Source: an uncultured Porphyromonadaceae bacterium (GTDB lineage: Bacteria > Bacteroidota > Bacteroidia > Bacteroidales > Muribaculaceae). Taken from it: 51,315 nt of DNA. Under the pieces are notes generated by a model. That model was given only the letters and a program-made list of their open reading frames with translations, made no database searches and was not told the DNA's origin. The stretch's first letter is position 1; every line of letters starts with the position of its first letter. The position numbers and the translations under genes are program-made. Below, one piece after another: positions 44,050-51,315 of this stretch. The stretch spans positions 1 through 51,315 of the forward strand of contig CAMWVE010000021.1 of assembly GCA_947177685.1 (NCBI GenBank). The letters are read 5' to 3'.

Positions 44050-44943
44050 ATGAAAAAAAACATCAAAATTCAGGTATTGGGCACATTCATGGCTGTGATT
44101 GCTTCAGGTGCTATAATGACATCATGTGGCAGCGGATCAGGAGCCGGCTCTGAGTCAGCCGATGGCGGAATGACAACCCGTGACTCATTGGAATATGCCC
44201 TCGCAAATCAGGACAGTCTCCTTGTGCTGATGAATGACATTTCCGAAGATATGATGCAGATTAAGAGCATGGAAAACCTGCTCGCCAATACTTCTAATCT
44301 CAGCGGCGAATCAGTTTCGCGTCGTGATCGCATCCGCGAAGATATGAAAACCATACAGGCTGCCCTTCAGGATCGCCGTCAGCGTCTGGAAGAACTTGAA
44401 GCAAAACTGAAAAGTTCAAACAACTCCAATGCACTGGCACAACGCACCATAGAAACACTAAAACAGCAGATCGCCATGCAGGAAGAAACAATCAACGGAC
44501 TGCGTGATGAGCTTGCCAAAGCAAATATTGTTATTGTTTCTCTCAATGACAAAGTTGACTCGCTGAACACTCAGGTAACTGTGGCTCAGGCTGAAATCAA
44601 ACAGCAGGAACAGGTCAACAATGACCTCACAACCGAAATGAATACGGTTTATTATGCTATCGGAACCACCAAGGAACTCAAGTCATCAGGTCTGATGAAG
44701 GATGGCGGTTTCCTGCGCAGCGCAAAAATCAACCCTGCTGATTTCGATGCCAACCTGTTCATTCGCGGTGACAAACGCACTCTGCGCACAATTCCTCTCT
44801 ATTCTAAAAAAGCAAAAGTGATGACTGCGCAGCCTGAATCTTCTTATTCAATTGAAGAGGTGAACGGCGAAAAAGTGCTGAACATCATCAATCCCACCCA
44901 GTTCTGGAACCAGTCGCCTTATCTGGTTGTGAAAACTGATTGA
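44050..44943 (+). CDS. Coiled-coil lipoprotein of unknown function
   Basis: A 297-residue protein with a lipoprotein signal (MTSC lipobox, Cys26) followed by a Gly/Ser linker. Residues about 50-195 form a long coiled coil (RDRIREDMKTIQAAL..., RRQRLEELEAKLK). The last 100 residues form a compact domain (FYLIRGDKRTL-like, ending FWNQSPYLVVKTD). It follows rsmI by 24 bp and is closed by the terminator at 44976. It may tether cell-envelope components; the family is seen in Bacteroidales but the role is unknown to me. Confidence 0.82.
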   Translation: MKKNIKIQVLGTFMAVIASGAIMTSCGSGSGAGSESADGGMTTRDSLEYALANQDSLLVLMNDISEDMMQIKSMENLLANTSNLSGESVSRRDRIREDMKTIQAALQDRRQRLEELEAKLKSSNNSNALAQRTIETLKQQIAMQEETINGLRDELAKANIVIVSLNDKVDSLNTQVTVAQAEIKQQEQVNNDLTTEMNTVYYAIGTTKELKSSGLMKDGGFLRSAKINPADFDANLFIRGDKRTLRTIPLYSKKAKVMTAQPESSYSIEEVNGEKVLNIINPTQFWNQSPYLVVKTD

Positions 44944-44975
44944 TAAACATTTTTACTTAAGGAATAATTAAGTTC

Positions 44976-45011
44976 GAGGGGGCATCAAAATGCAAATTTT
45001 GATGCCCCCTC
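44976..45011 (+). terminator. Terminator after the coiled-coil lipoprotein gene
   Basis: A perfect 16-bp stem (GAGGGGGCATCAAAAT with ATTTTGATGCCCCCTC) with a GCAA tetraloop; a modest T-tract follows (TTGAGTTTT). The central 18 bp are the same as in the small-RNA terminator at 33071. Confidence 0.9.
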
Positions 45012-45016
45012 TTGAG

Positions 45017-45086
45017 TTTTGCAGGATTTCAGAGTTTGCAGGATTGCAGTGTTTTGCTTGATTGCCAAGTTTTGGTGCTTATTGTG
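45017..45086. repeat. Decaying 17/18-bp tandem repeat
   Basis: Four units start at 45017, 45035, 45052 and 45070: TTTTGCAGGATTTCAGAG, TTTGCAGGATTGCAGTG, TTTTGCTTGATTGCCAAG and TTTTGGTGCTTATTGTG. They lie in the gene-free stretch between a terminator and the acyltransferase promoter region. Confidence 0.6.
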
Positions 45087-45128
45087 TTAAAAATGATTAA
45101 ACCGCGTGGCTGTACGGATGTCATTCAT

Positions 45129-45136
45129 TATATTTG
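45129..45136 (+). promoter_or_regulatory. -7 promoter element of the acyltransferase pair
   Basis: TATATTTG matches TAnnTTTG 51 bp before the ATG at 45188. No TTTG is seen 19-20 bp upstream, so it is a weak call. Confidence 0.35.
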
Positions 45137-45187
45137 CTAATGTTTTAAACCAACAGATTTCGGGAACTCCGACTGACGCATTAATCA

Positions 45188-46219
45188 ATGAGTTTTGAAG
45201 AAGGAATAACATCGCAGTGTGATTCAGCGAATATCAAGCGGGAAAAGAACATGACAGTTGAATTGTTGAAATTCATTGCGGTTCTGCTTATCATCAACTC
45301 GCATGCTGACATAATGTATCCGCGCTTTTCCGCACTTGCTACGGGTGGAGCCATCGGTGACTGCCTGTTCTTGTTTTTATCGGGATACACGCTGTTTCTC
45401 GGTGCCTCCCGGCGATTCGACAATTATTATAAGCGACGCCTGCGCAGGATTTTCCCATCGGTGTTGTGTGCGGCAATTTTCATCAAATTTGCCAACCCCG
45501 GTCACCAATTCTCAGCACTTGAACTGGCAGGTGGGGAGTTTATCGTGGCATTGCTCAGCTACTATGTCATTCTGTATTTTGTCCGACGCTATGCGTTGCA
45601 TGCCATCCCTATCGTTCTCAGTTGCGTTTTGTTGCTGAGTATTGTCGTCTACATTTTCTTTTTCCCCTATAAATATGAGGTTGGTGAGCGTGGTTTGTAT
45701 GGCATATCCACCCCATTCCGCTGGCTTCCATACTTTGCGTTTATGCTTTTGGGCGCATATTTGGGAAGGAAACGAGCTGATGGAACCGACTGTTATTCCG
45801 GAGGTCTGCTCCGCAACTTTGTTCTGGTTCTGGGGTCGTGTCTTTTGTTTTACGGACTCCAGCTGGCAGCAAAACATGTACCGGCGGTTGCCCCATGGCA
45901 GATTGTCACCATCTTCCCATTGTTAGGAATAATTTACGGTATCTACCGGCTGTTTGAACACCCTGTTTTCGAAGTGTTGTTCAGGAACCGGTTTATCAAG
46001 GGAATAATACTGACTGTTGCCGGATTGTGTCTGGAATCATATTTGATTCAGTACACACTTATTACTGACAAATTTAATTCAATATGGCCGCTTAATCTAC
46101 TGCTGATTGTGGTGGTCATATTGCTTTGCAGTTACATGGTGCGGTGTGCGGCGCGAATCGTCACGCAAACTTTTTCACCGGAGGACTACGACTGGAAAGC
46201 GGTTTTCAAATTATATTAA
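45188..46219 (+). CDS. Acyltransferase 3-family membrane protein
   Basis: A 343-residue protein with about ten membrane helices. The family hallmark is the first helix with its active His (VELLKFIAVLLIINSHADIMY), followed by FLFLSGYTLFLGASR and the basic motif YYKRRLRRIFPS. These enzymes move acyl groups onto sugars of polysaccharides or glycolipids at the inner membrane. It is followed 4 bp later by a hexapeptide acyltransferase, so the pair probably modifies surface glycans, perhaps the polymer from the operon at 35597. Confidence 0.86.
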   Translation: MSFEEGITSQCDSANIKREKNMTVELLKFIAVLLIINSHADIMYPRFSALATGGAIGDCLFLFLSGYTLFLGASRRFDNYYKRRLRRIFPSVLCAAIFIKFANPGHQFSALELAGGEFIVALLSYYVILYFVRRYALHAIPIVLSCVLLLSIVVYIFFFPYKYEVGERGLYGISTPFRWLPYFAFMLLGAYLGRKRADGTDCYSGGLLRNFVLVLGSCLLFYGLQLAAKHVPAVAPWQIVTIFPLLGIIYGIYRLFEHPVFEVLFRNRFIKGIILTVAGLCLESYLIQYTLITDKFNSIWPLNLLLIVVVILLCSYMVRCAARIVTQTFSPEDYDWKAVFKLY

Positions 46220-46223
46220 CAAC

Positions 46224-46775
46224 ATGTTCATGCGCTATCTTTTTCTCATAATATATTACGGATTCGCCACTTATCTGCCTGACTCATATTCACCAATATT
46301 CGGCAGAATCAGTAACTGGCTGAGGATTTTCTGCTGTCGATTCATCTTCAAGAAGTGCGGACGGGTGTCGAACATAAACCGATGCGCCTATTTTGGCACG
46401 GGAAAGGATATAGAAATGGGTGATTACAGTTCCATAGGCGCCCACAGCAAGTTGCCTAACGACATAAAAATAGGGAAATATGTGATGATGGCGCCTGAGG
46501 TCCTTGTGTTTAACCGTAACCACCGGTTTTCTGACCCGACGCTGCCATTTTGCGAGCAGGGAATGACTGAACCGCGAACGGTGGTGATAGGGGACAATGT
46601 GTGGCTTGGTGAGCGTGCGATTATCACTGCCGGACGTCACATAGCCCCGAACACGGTTGTGGCTGCGGGTGCCGTGGTGACTAAGGATTTCCCTGAAAGT
46701 GTGATTGTTGGCGGTAATCCGGCTAAAGTTATCCGCAATACATATAATACAGAAAAACAGGAACCTAAACACTGA
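46224..46775 (+). CDS. Hexapeptide-repeat acetyltransferase (LbH family)
   Basis: A 183-residue enzyme from ATG 46224 (MFMRYLFLIIYYGFATYL). After a hydrophobic lead, left-handed beta-helix hexapeptides run through DIEMGDYSSIGAHSKL..., IKIGKYVMMAPEV and VVIGDNVWLGERAIITAG, with the LbH catalytic His in FNRNHRF and the typical end VVAAGAVVTKDFPESVIVGGNPAKVIR. It resembles WcaF/MaaO-type sugar O-acetyltransferases. Co-transcribed with the acyltransferase 3 gene. Confidence 0.9.
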   Translation: MFMRYLFLIIYYGFATYLPDSYSPIFGRISNWLRIFCCRFIFKKCGRVSNINRCAYFGTGKDIEMGDYSSIGAHSKLPNDIKIGKYVMMAPEVLVFNRNHRFSDPTLPFCEQGMTEPRTVVIGDNVWLGERAIITAGRHIAPNTVVAAGAVVTKDFPESVIVGGNPAKVIRNTYNTEKQEPKH

Positions 46776-46808
46776 GGCTTAAGTTCCTGCGTAATAGACT
46801 GTGAGGTT

Positions 46809-47132
46809 TCAGAGTGAGAGGAGCTCCTGAATCTTTTCTTCGATTTTTGCACGGGTCTGGCTGCCGCTCAAGCGTATTTTTGTTGCTTTGCCGTCTTTGA
46901 AAAAGAGTAGGGTGGGGAGTCCCATGATACGGTTTTCTGTTGCGAAATCGGTTTCTTCGTCGCAGTTGTATTTGCCGATGATAACCTGATCCTTGTACTG
47001 TTCTGCAAGTTCGTCAATGATTGGCGCGAGTGCCATGCAGGGTCCGCACCATGTTGCCCAGAAATCTACCACCACCGGCTTGCCTGTGGCGATGGTTTCT
47101 TCAATGTTTTGGTCTGTGAATTGAAATGCCAT
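46809..47132 (-). CDS. trxA: Thioredoxin
   Basis: A 107-residue cytosolic disulfide reductase with the active site WCGPC (28-32), preceded by VVVDFWAT and followed by the cis-Pro motif MGLPTLLFF. Full family length, no signal peptide. It lies 30 bp downstream of dnaE on the same strand, so both probably share the dnaE promoter. Its end faces the hexapeptide acyltransferase gene; an imperfect hairpin (AGGAACCTAA ... TTAAGTTCCT, 46759-46788) lies between or at the ends. Confidence 0.94.
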   Translation of the reverse strand: MAFQFTDQNIEETIATGKPVVVDFWATWCGPCMALAPIIDELAEQYKDQVIIGKYNCDEETDFATENRIMGLPTLLFFKDGKATKIRLSGSQTRAKIEEKIQELLSL

Positions 47133-47162
47133 GATTATGTTATGTTTTTGGTTTGTAATATG

Positions 47163-50100
47163 CTATGTTTCAAAGTTATACTCTATTTCCATGTCATCAA
47201 GCAGCAATGCCAGCTGCTTGGTCATGGGTATTCGGGCAGAGGAACTCATTTTTATCGATCGCCCGACTGCGTTATCCATGACGGTCAGCGACAGGGTGCC
47301 GTTCTTTTCTCCTTTTAATCCGTTGATACTCTTGAGAATATCCACTTGTGCGGATGTCAGGTTCGATGGCACATTGATGTTTACTCCTTTAATAAGTTTC
47401 CCCTGACAGTTTGAAAGCAGGTCGATGGTGCCGATGGTGAATCGGGCATCGCTGTTGGCAAACCGGCGTGTGTAGCTGCCGGTTATGAGGATTGACGTGC
47501 CCGGCTCGCCGTAGTTCGAGAATTTGTAATAATCCTGACCGAACAGTCGTATTTCCATGCTTCCGCTGAGGTCCTCGATTTTCATTATCCCATATTTCTC
47601 TCCACGCTTGGTATTGCCTGATTTAAAGTCGGTTACCATTCCGCCGAGGAAATATGTGCGGTTTTCTTCGGGTGGCAGCTCATTGAAATCTTTTATTGAC
47701 GTGCAGCCGTAGCGCAATTCCATGTAGTATGGGTCGAGCGGATGTGCCGACAGGTACATTCCAACCAGTTCGCGCTCTTTTTCAAGTTTTACTGCCGGTA
47801 GCCACTCCACTGCCGGTTTGAACGACGGACGTCCGGCGCAGTCGAGTGCCGGATCATCGCCGAACAGCGATGCGGCGCTCTGCATTTTTGATTGCTGATA
47901 CTGCTGACCGTAGCGTAGAAGCACCTCGGAGAAGGTTTCGTCACGCATGTTTTTCTCCATGTAGTCCTCTCGCTTCATATCCGTAAAGCAGTCGAAGGCA
48001 CCTGACAATGCCAGTGCCTCAAAGGTCTTGCGGTTGATGGCTTGTGAGGGAACGCGCTCCACGAAATCGTAGATCGAATCGAAAGCTCCATTGGCTTTGC
48101 GCTCGTTAATTATCTGTGCCACAACGTTTTCGCCTACTCCTTTGATTGCTGACAGTCCAAAGCGTATGTCACCTTTTTTGTTAACACCGAAGTCGCTGAA
48201 ACTTTCATTGATGTCAGGTCCTTTGACCGGAATTTTCATGGACTTGCACTCGTCCATGAACACGGTGAGTTTGGTGGAATTGGCACGGTTGCGGCTGAGT
48301 ACCGCCGCCATGTATTCCGCGGGATAGTTAGCCTTTAGCCATGCGGTCTGGAATGCTACCCAGCTGTAGCAGGTGGCATGCGATTTGTTGAAGGCGTAGG
48401 AAGCGAATTTCTCCCAGTCAGCCCATATCTTTTCAAGTGTCTTTACCTCGTAGCCGTTGCTCTGTCCACCTTCCAGAAATTTACCTTTCAGGTGGTTCAT
48501 CTTCTCTATCAGCTTCTTACCCATGGCTTTACGCAGAGTGTCGCTCTCGCCACGGGTGAAATTAGCCAACAGTCGCGACAGAAGCATCACCTGCTCCTGA
48601 TAGACCGTCACACCGTATGTGTCCTTCAGATATTTCTCCATCACTGGTATGTCGTAGACAATCGGCGACTGTCCGTGTTTGCGCGCGATGAAGTCGGGAA
48701 TATACTCCATAGGTCCCGGACGATAGAGCGCGTTCATGGCTATAAGGTCCTCGAACGTAGATGGTTGCAGTTCGCGGAGATATTTCTGCATGCCGGAGCT
48801 TTCAAACTGGAATGTGCCGGTTGTCTGTCCGTTGCAATATAGCTGATATGTCTTGGGATCGTCGATGGGTATGTTGTCAATGTCAACCTCAATACCGCGT
48901 GTGTTGCGTATGTTTTCCACCGCTTCTTTGATGATTGACAAGGTTTTCAGACCGAGGAAGTCCATTTTTATCAGTCCGGTTTCCTCGATTACTCGCCCTT
49001 CATATTGTGTCACCAGCTGCTTCCCGTTTTTGGGGTCGCTCTTGTCCTCTGCCGTTGAAACGGGCACCCAGTCCGTGATGGCGTCGCGACAGATGATGAC
49101 GCCACAGGCATGCACACCCGTGTTGCGCACGTTGCCCTCAAGCTCTTTGGCATACTTAAGTGTCTGGGTGATAGTGAGATTGGAACTCGCTAACTCTGGA
49201 CGAAATTCAGGCACATAGTCGTAGCAGTTTTTCAGTGTGGGCTTCAGCTCTTTGCCGTCAACCACCGGCATGTGGTCGGGAATAAGTTTGGTCAGGCGGT
49301 CGCTCTCCGAGAGCGGGAGCTGTTCCACGCGTGCCACATCCTTGATGGCTGACTTTGCTGCCATGGTGCCGTAGGTGATGATGTGAGCTACCTTTTCTTC
49401 GCCGTATTTCTCTGTTACATATCGCAATACGTCGGCACGCCCGTCATCGTCGAAGTCTATATCAATATCAGGGAGCGAGATACGGTCAGGATTGAGGAAA
49501 CGCTCGAACAGGAGGTCATATTTGACCGGGTCAATCTGGGTGATTCCAAGGCAATATGCCACACATGAACCGGCGGCAGAACCTCGTCCCGGACCTACGC
49601 TGACTCCCAACTTGGTTCGCGCTACATTGATAAAGTCCTGAACGATAAGGAAGTATCCGGGGAAACCCATGGTTTTCATTATGTGTAGCTCGAACTTGAT
49701 TCGTTCACGGATTTCATCGGACAGCGGGTCGCCGTAGCGTTTCACGGCACCTTCGTAGGCAAGCTTGGCAAGATAGTCTGCCTCGAATTTTATACGGTAG
49801 AGCTTGTCGTAACCTCCTAATTTCTCGATTTTTGCCTCGGCATCTGCCTGACTTAGCACCACATTGCCGTTTTCATCGCGGGTGAACTCGTCAAACAGTT
49901 CTTGCTCGGTTATCCGTTGGCGGTACTCCTCTTCGGTTCCGAACTCCTCAGGAATGGCAAAGTTCGGCATAATAGGCTCATGGTCAATGGTGTAGCTCTC
50001 CACCTTGTCGTAGATTTCCATGGTGTTGCTCAGCGCTTCGGGAATATCGCTGAACAGCTCGTTCATCTCCTCGGTGGTTTTCAGCCACTCCTGCTTGGTG

Positions 50101-50951
50101 TAGAGCATGCGGTTGGTGTCATTGACGAACTTGTTGGTTGACACGCAGATAAGGTGATCATGAGCCTCGGCATCAGCCTCGTTGACGAAGTGCACGTCGT
50201 TGGTGCAGATGATTTTTATGTTGTGCTTGCGCGCCAGTTCAATCAAGATAGGATTTACTCGCTGTTGCACCTCGTATGTCTCATGGTTGGCATTCTGTTT
50301 GTTTGCCTTATGCCGCTGAATCTCAACGTAATAGTCGTCACCGAACACCTCTTTGAACCATAGCATGCTGCGCTCAGCCTCCTCGATCTCACCCCGGATT
50401 ATCAGATGCGGAATCTCACCGCCAAGACACGCCGAACATACAATCAGACCTTCGGAGTGCGATTTCAGCTCTTCTTTGTCCGTACGCGGATGTGAGTAAA
50501 ATCCTTCAACCCATGCTCGCGACACAATCTTTATCAGGTTCTTGTAGCCGGTCCGGTTTTTGGCAAGCACCACAAGGTGTCGCCCGGTGTCGCGCTTGTC
50601 GGTGTGTGTAAGCAGGCTCTCGTTTGCCACATACATCTCGCAACCGAAGATAGGTTTGAAAATCGCCTTTTCCTTTTCCTGAAGTTGCTTTTCAAGTTCC
50701 TCAGTATCAGTATTTTCGGTGCGGGCTTTCTCAATCTCTTTCTTCAACGCCTTGATGGCATCCTTGACTTTGCCGTTTTTCTTATTGACATAATTGAAAA
50801 ACTCCTTAACCCCGTACATGTTGCCATGGTCAGTAAGCGCTATAGCCGGCATTCCGTCAGCTATTGCCTTATCAACCAAAGCATTGATCGATGCCTGACC
50901 GTCGAGGATGGAATATTGCGAGTGAACGTGCAGATGTATGAATGGTTCCAT
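47163..50951 (-). CDS. dnaE: DNA polymerase III subunit alpha
   Basis: The 1262-residue replicative polymerase, from ATG 50951 (MEPFIHLHVHSQYSILDG); an upstream in-frame ATG at 50975 adds eight residues and is less likely. The PHP domain is at the N-terminus (HLHVHSQYS, LTDHGNMYG). The polymerase catalytic acids are in SLPDIDIDFDDDGR, and FVGPGRGSAAGS-type (SVGPGRGSAAGSC) and the fingers motif follow. A helix-hairpin-helix (FGLSAIKGVGENVV), the OB-fold (MVTDFKSGNTKRGEKYGIMKIED) and a C-terminal tail end it. It is complete and makes the leading and lagging strands in the cytosol. Confidence 0.96.
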   Translation of the reverse strand: MEPFIHLHVHSQYSILDGQASINALVDKAIADGMPAIALTDHGNMYGVKEFFNYVNKKNGKVKDAIKALKKEIEKARTENTDTEELEKQLQEKEKAIFKPIFGCEMYVANESLLTHTDKRDTGRHLVVLAKNRTGYKNLIKIVSRAWVEGFYSHPRTDKEELKSHSEGLIVCSACLGGEIPHLIIRGEIEEAERSMLWFKEVFGDDYYVEIQRHKANKQNANHETYEVQQRVNPILIELARKHNIKIICTNDVHFVNEADAEAHDHLICVSTNKFVNDTNRMLYTKQEWLKTTEEMNELFSDIPEALSNTMEIYDKVESYTIDHEPIMPNFAIPEEFGTEEEYRQRITEQELFDEFTRDENGNVVLSQADAEAKIEKLGGYDKLYRIKFEADYLAKLAYEGAVKRYGDPLSDEIRERIKFELHIMKTMGFPGYFLIVQDFINVARTKLGVSVGPGRGSAAGSCVAYCLGITQIDPVKYDLLFERFLNPDRISLPDIDIDFDDDGRADVLRYVTEKYGEEKVAHIITYGTMAAKSAIKDVARVEQLPLSESDRLTKLIPDHMPVVDGKELKPTLKNCYDYVPEFRPELASSNLTITQTLKYAKELEGNVRNTGVHACGVIICRDAITDWVPVSTAEDKSDPKNGKQLVTQYEGRVIEETGLIKMDFLGLKTLSIIKEAVENIRNTRGIEVDIDNIPIDDPKTYQLYCNGQTTGTFQFESSGMQKYLRELQPSTFEDLIAMNALYRPGPMEYIPDFIARKHGQSPIVYDIPVMEKYLKDTYGVTVYQEQVMLLSRLLANFTRGESDTLRKAMGKKLIEKMNHLKGKFLEGGQSNGYEVKTLEKIWADWEKFASYAFNKSHATCYSWVAFQTAWLKANYPAEYMAAVLSRNRANSTKLTVFMDECKSMKIPVKGPDINESFSDFGVNKKGDIRFGLSAIKGVGENVVAQIINERKANGAFDSIYDFVERVPSQAINRKTFEALALSGAFDCFTDMKREDYMEKNMRDETFSEVLLRYGQQYQQSKMQSAASLFGDDPALDCAGRPSFKPAVEWLPAVKLEKERELVGMYLSAHPLDPYYMELRYGCTSIKDFNELPPEENRTYFLGGMVTDFKSGNTKRGEKYGIMKIEDLSGSMEIRLFGQDYYKFSNYGEPGTSILITGSYTRRFANSDARFTIGTIDLLSNCQGKLIKGVNINVPSNLTSAQVDILKSINGLKGEKNGTLSLTVMDNAVGRSIKMSSSARIPMTKQLALLLDDMEIEYNFET

Positions 50952-51042
50952 TCGGTAGCTTGCGGGGCTTGTCAATCCCCTTATATATTAATTAATGTGT
51001 AATCAGTAAAACTTATGCGGAGGTAGCTCTCCAAATTTTTTT

Positions 51043-51073
51043 CAAAAATACGAAATTAAACTCAGTCGGCAAA
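51043..51073 (-). promoter_or_regulatory. Promoter of dnaE-trxA
   Basis: On the minus strand TTTG (51073-51070), a 19-bp spacer and TATTTTTG (51050-51043) fit the consensus. Transcription should begin near 51037, giving a leader of about 85 nt. Confidence 0.72.
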
Positions 51074-51265
51074 CTGTTCATCAATAGAAATGTGTTAAAA
51101 TTCTGTGTCACCATTTTTCTCGGATTATGGCTGTAGATTCAGTATCTTTTTCCTCGGCGGAAAAAATATTCAGTTGAGTGTTGGAAGTAAACTCCTGAAT
51201 CATAGCTGGTTATTTAAATCACGACAAAAAATTATCATATATACTCAAAAATTCTTGTCGAAAAA

Positions 51266-51297
51266 TTTGGTGGAATGGGAGAAAAGTTGTAACTTTG
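51266..51297 (+). promoter_or_regulatory. Strong promoter at the right edge, plus strand
   Basis: TTTG (51266-51269), a 20-bp spacer and TAACTTTG (51290-51297) match the consensus exactly. It drives a transcript that begins near 51303 and leaves the window. Nothing else is seen in 51074-51265. Confidence 0.75.
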
Positions 51298-51315
51298 CAC
51301 TCGCTTTTGGGACGG

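Noticed and set aside
46759-46788. Terminator between the hexapeptide acyltransferase and trxA
   Set aside because: The stem has a mismatch, overlaps the end of the coding sequence and lacks a T-run; noted only in the trxA entry.

Overview
The window comes from a Bacteroidota chromosome, most likely order Bacteroidales; a gut Muribaculaceae-like genome is a guess. The basis is repeated use of the phylum's own promoter form (TTTG, 19-20 bp, TAnnTTTG; clear examples at 337-368, 32817-32848, 51043-51073 and 51266-51297), the near absence of Shine-Dalgarno motifs, and gene families and neighbourhoods typical of the order. No rRNA or tRNA gene is complete in the window.

1-14348, AT-rich mobile island. 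After the tail of an unknown gene and a terminator comes a compact plus-strand defence operon (400-11220): an XRE-type controller, a nuclease-methyltransferase of type IIG layout, a second adenine methyltransferase, an OLD-family ATPase/TOPRIM nuclease and a UvrD-like helicase (a Gabija-like GajA/GajB pair), then a CoiA-like (DUF6035-like) nuclease. The first five genes overlap or lie within 29 bp. A 12-bp direct repeat flanks the promoter -7 box, which suggests self-regulation by the controller. Behind the operon lie a degenerate repeat array, a YhcG/DUF1016 nuclease gene broken by one amber codon, and a tyrosine recombinase next to what looks like a tRNA 3'-end attachment site (14334-14348) and a terminator.

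14444-25737, prophage remnant on the minus strand. In gene order it runs: tail-assembly-chaperone-like fragment, tape measure, large tail protein, tail fibre, tail-tip proteins, small membrane protein, GH108 endolysin and a probable one-piece spanin. Head, portal, terminase and tail-tube genes are absent, so it is a truncated relic.

25751-51315, ordinary chromosome. A secreted protein gene lies between two copies of an 18-bp repeat. Then come a MacB/TolC-type export operon (27077-32651, minus), a free-standing structured small RNA (about 32854-33115), queF-queC for queuosine precursor synthesis, a glycosyltransferase, an exopolysaccharide operon (Wza-like, Wzc-like kinase, Wzy-like, glycosyltransferase) running into a DacB-type carboxypeptidase, an acidic repeat protein followed by rsmI, a coiled-coil lipoprotein, two acyltransferases, and dnaE-trxA on the minus strand. 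The window ends with a strong plus-strand promoter for a gene beyond it.

The most interesting part is the 400-11220 operon: modification enzymes, two restriction-type nucleases and a Gabija-like pair under one controller, which may act as one composite anti-phage system. That is inference from gene order and motifs.
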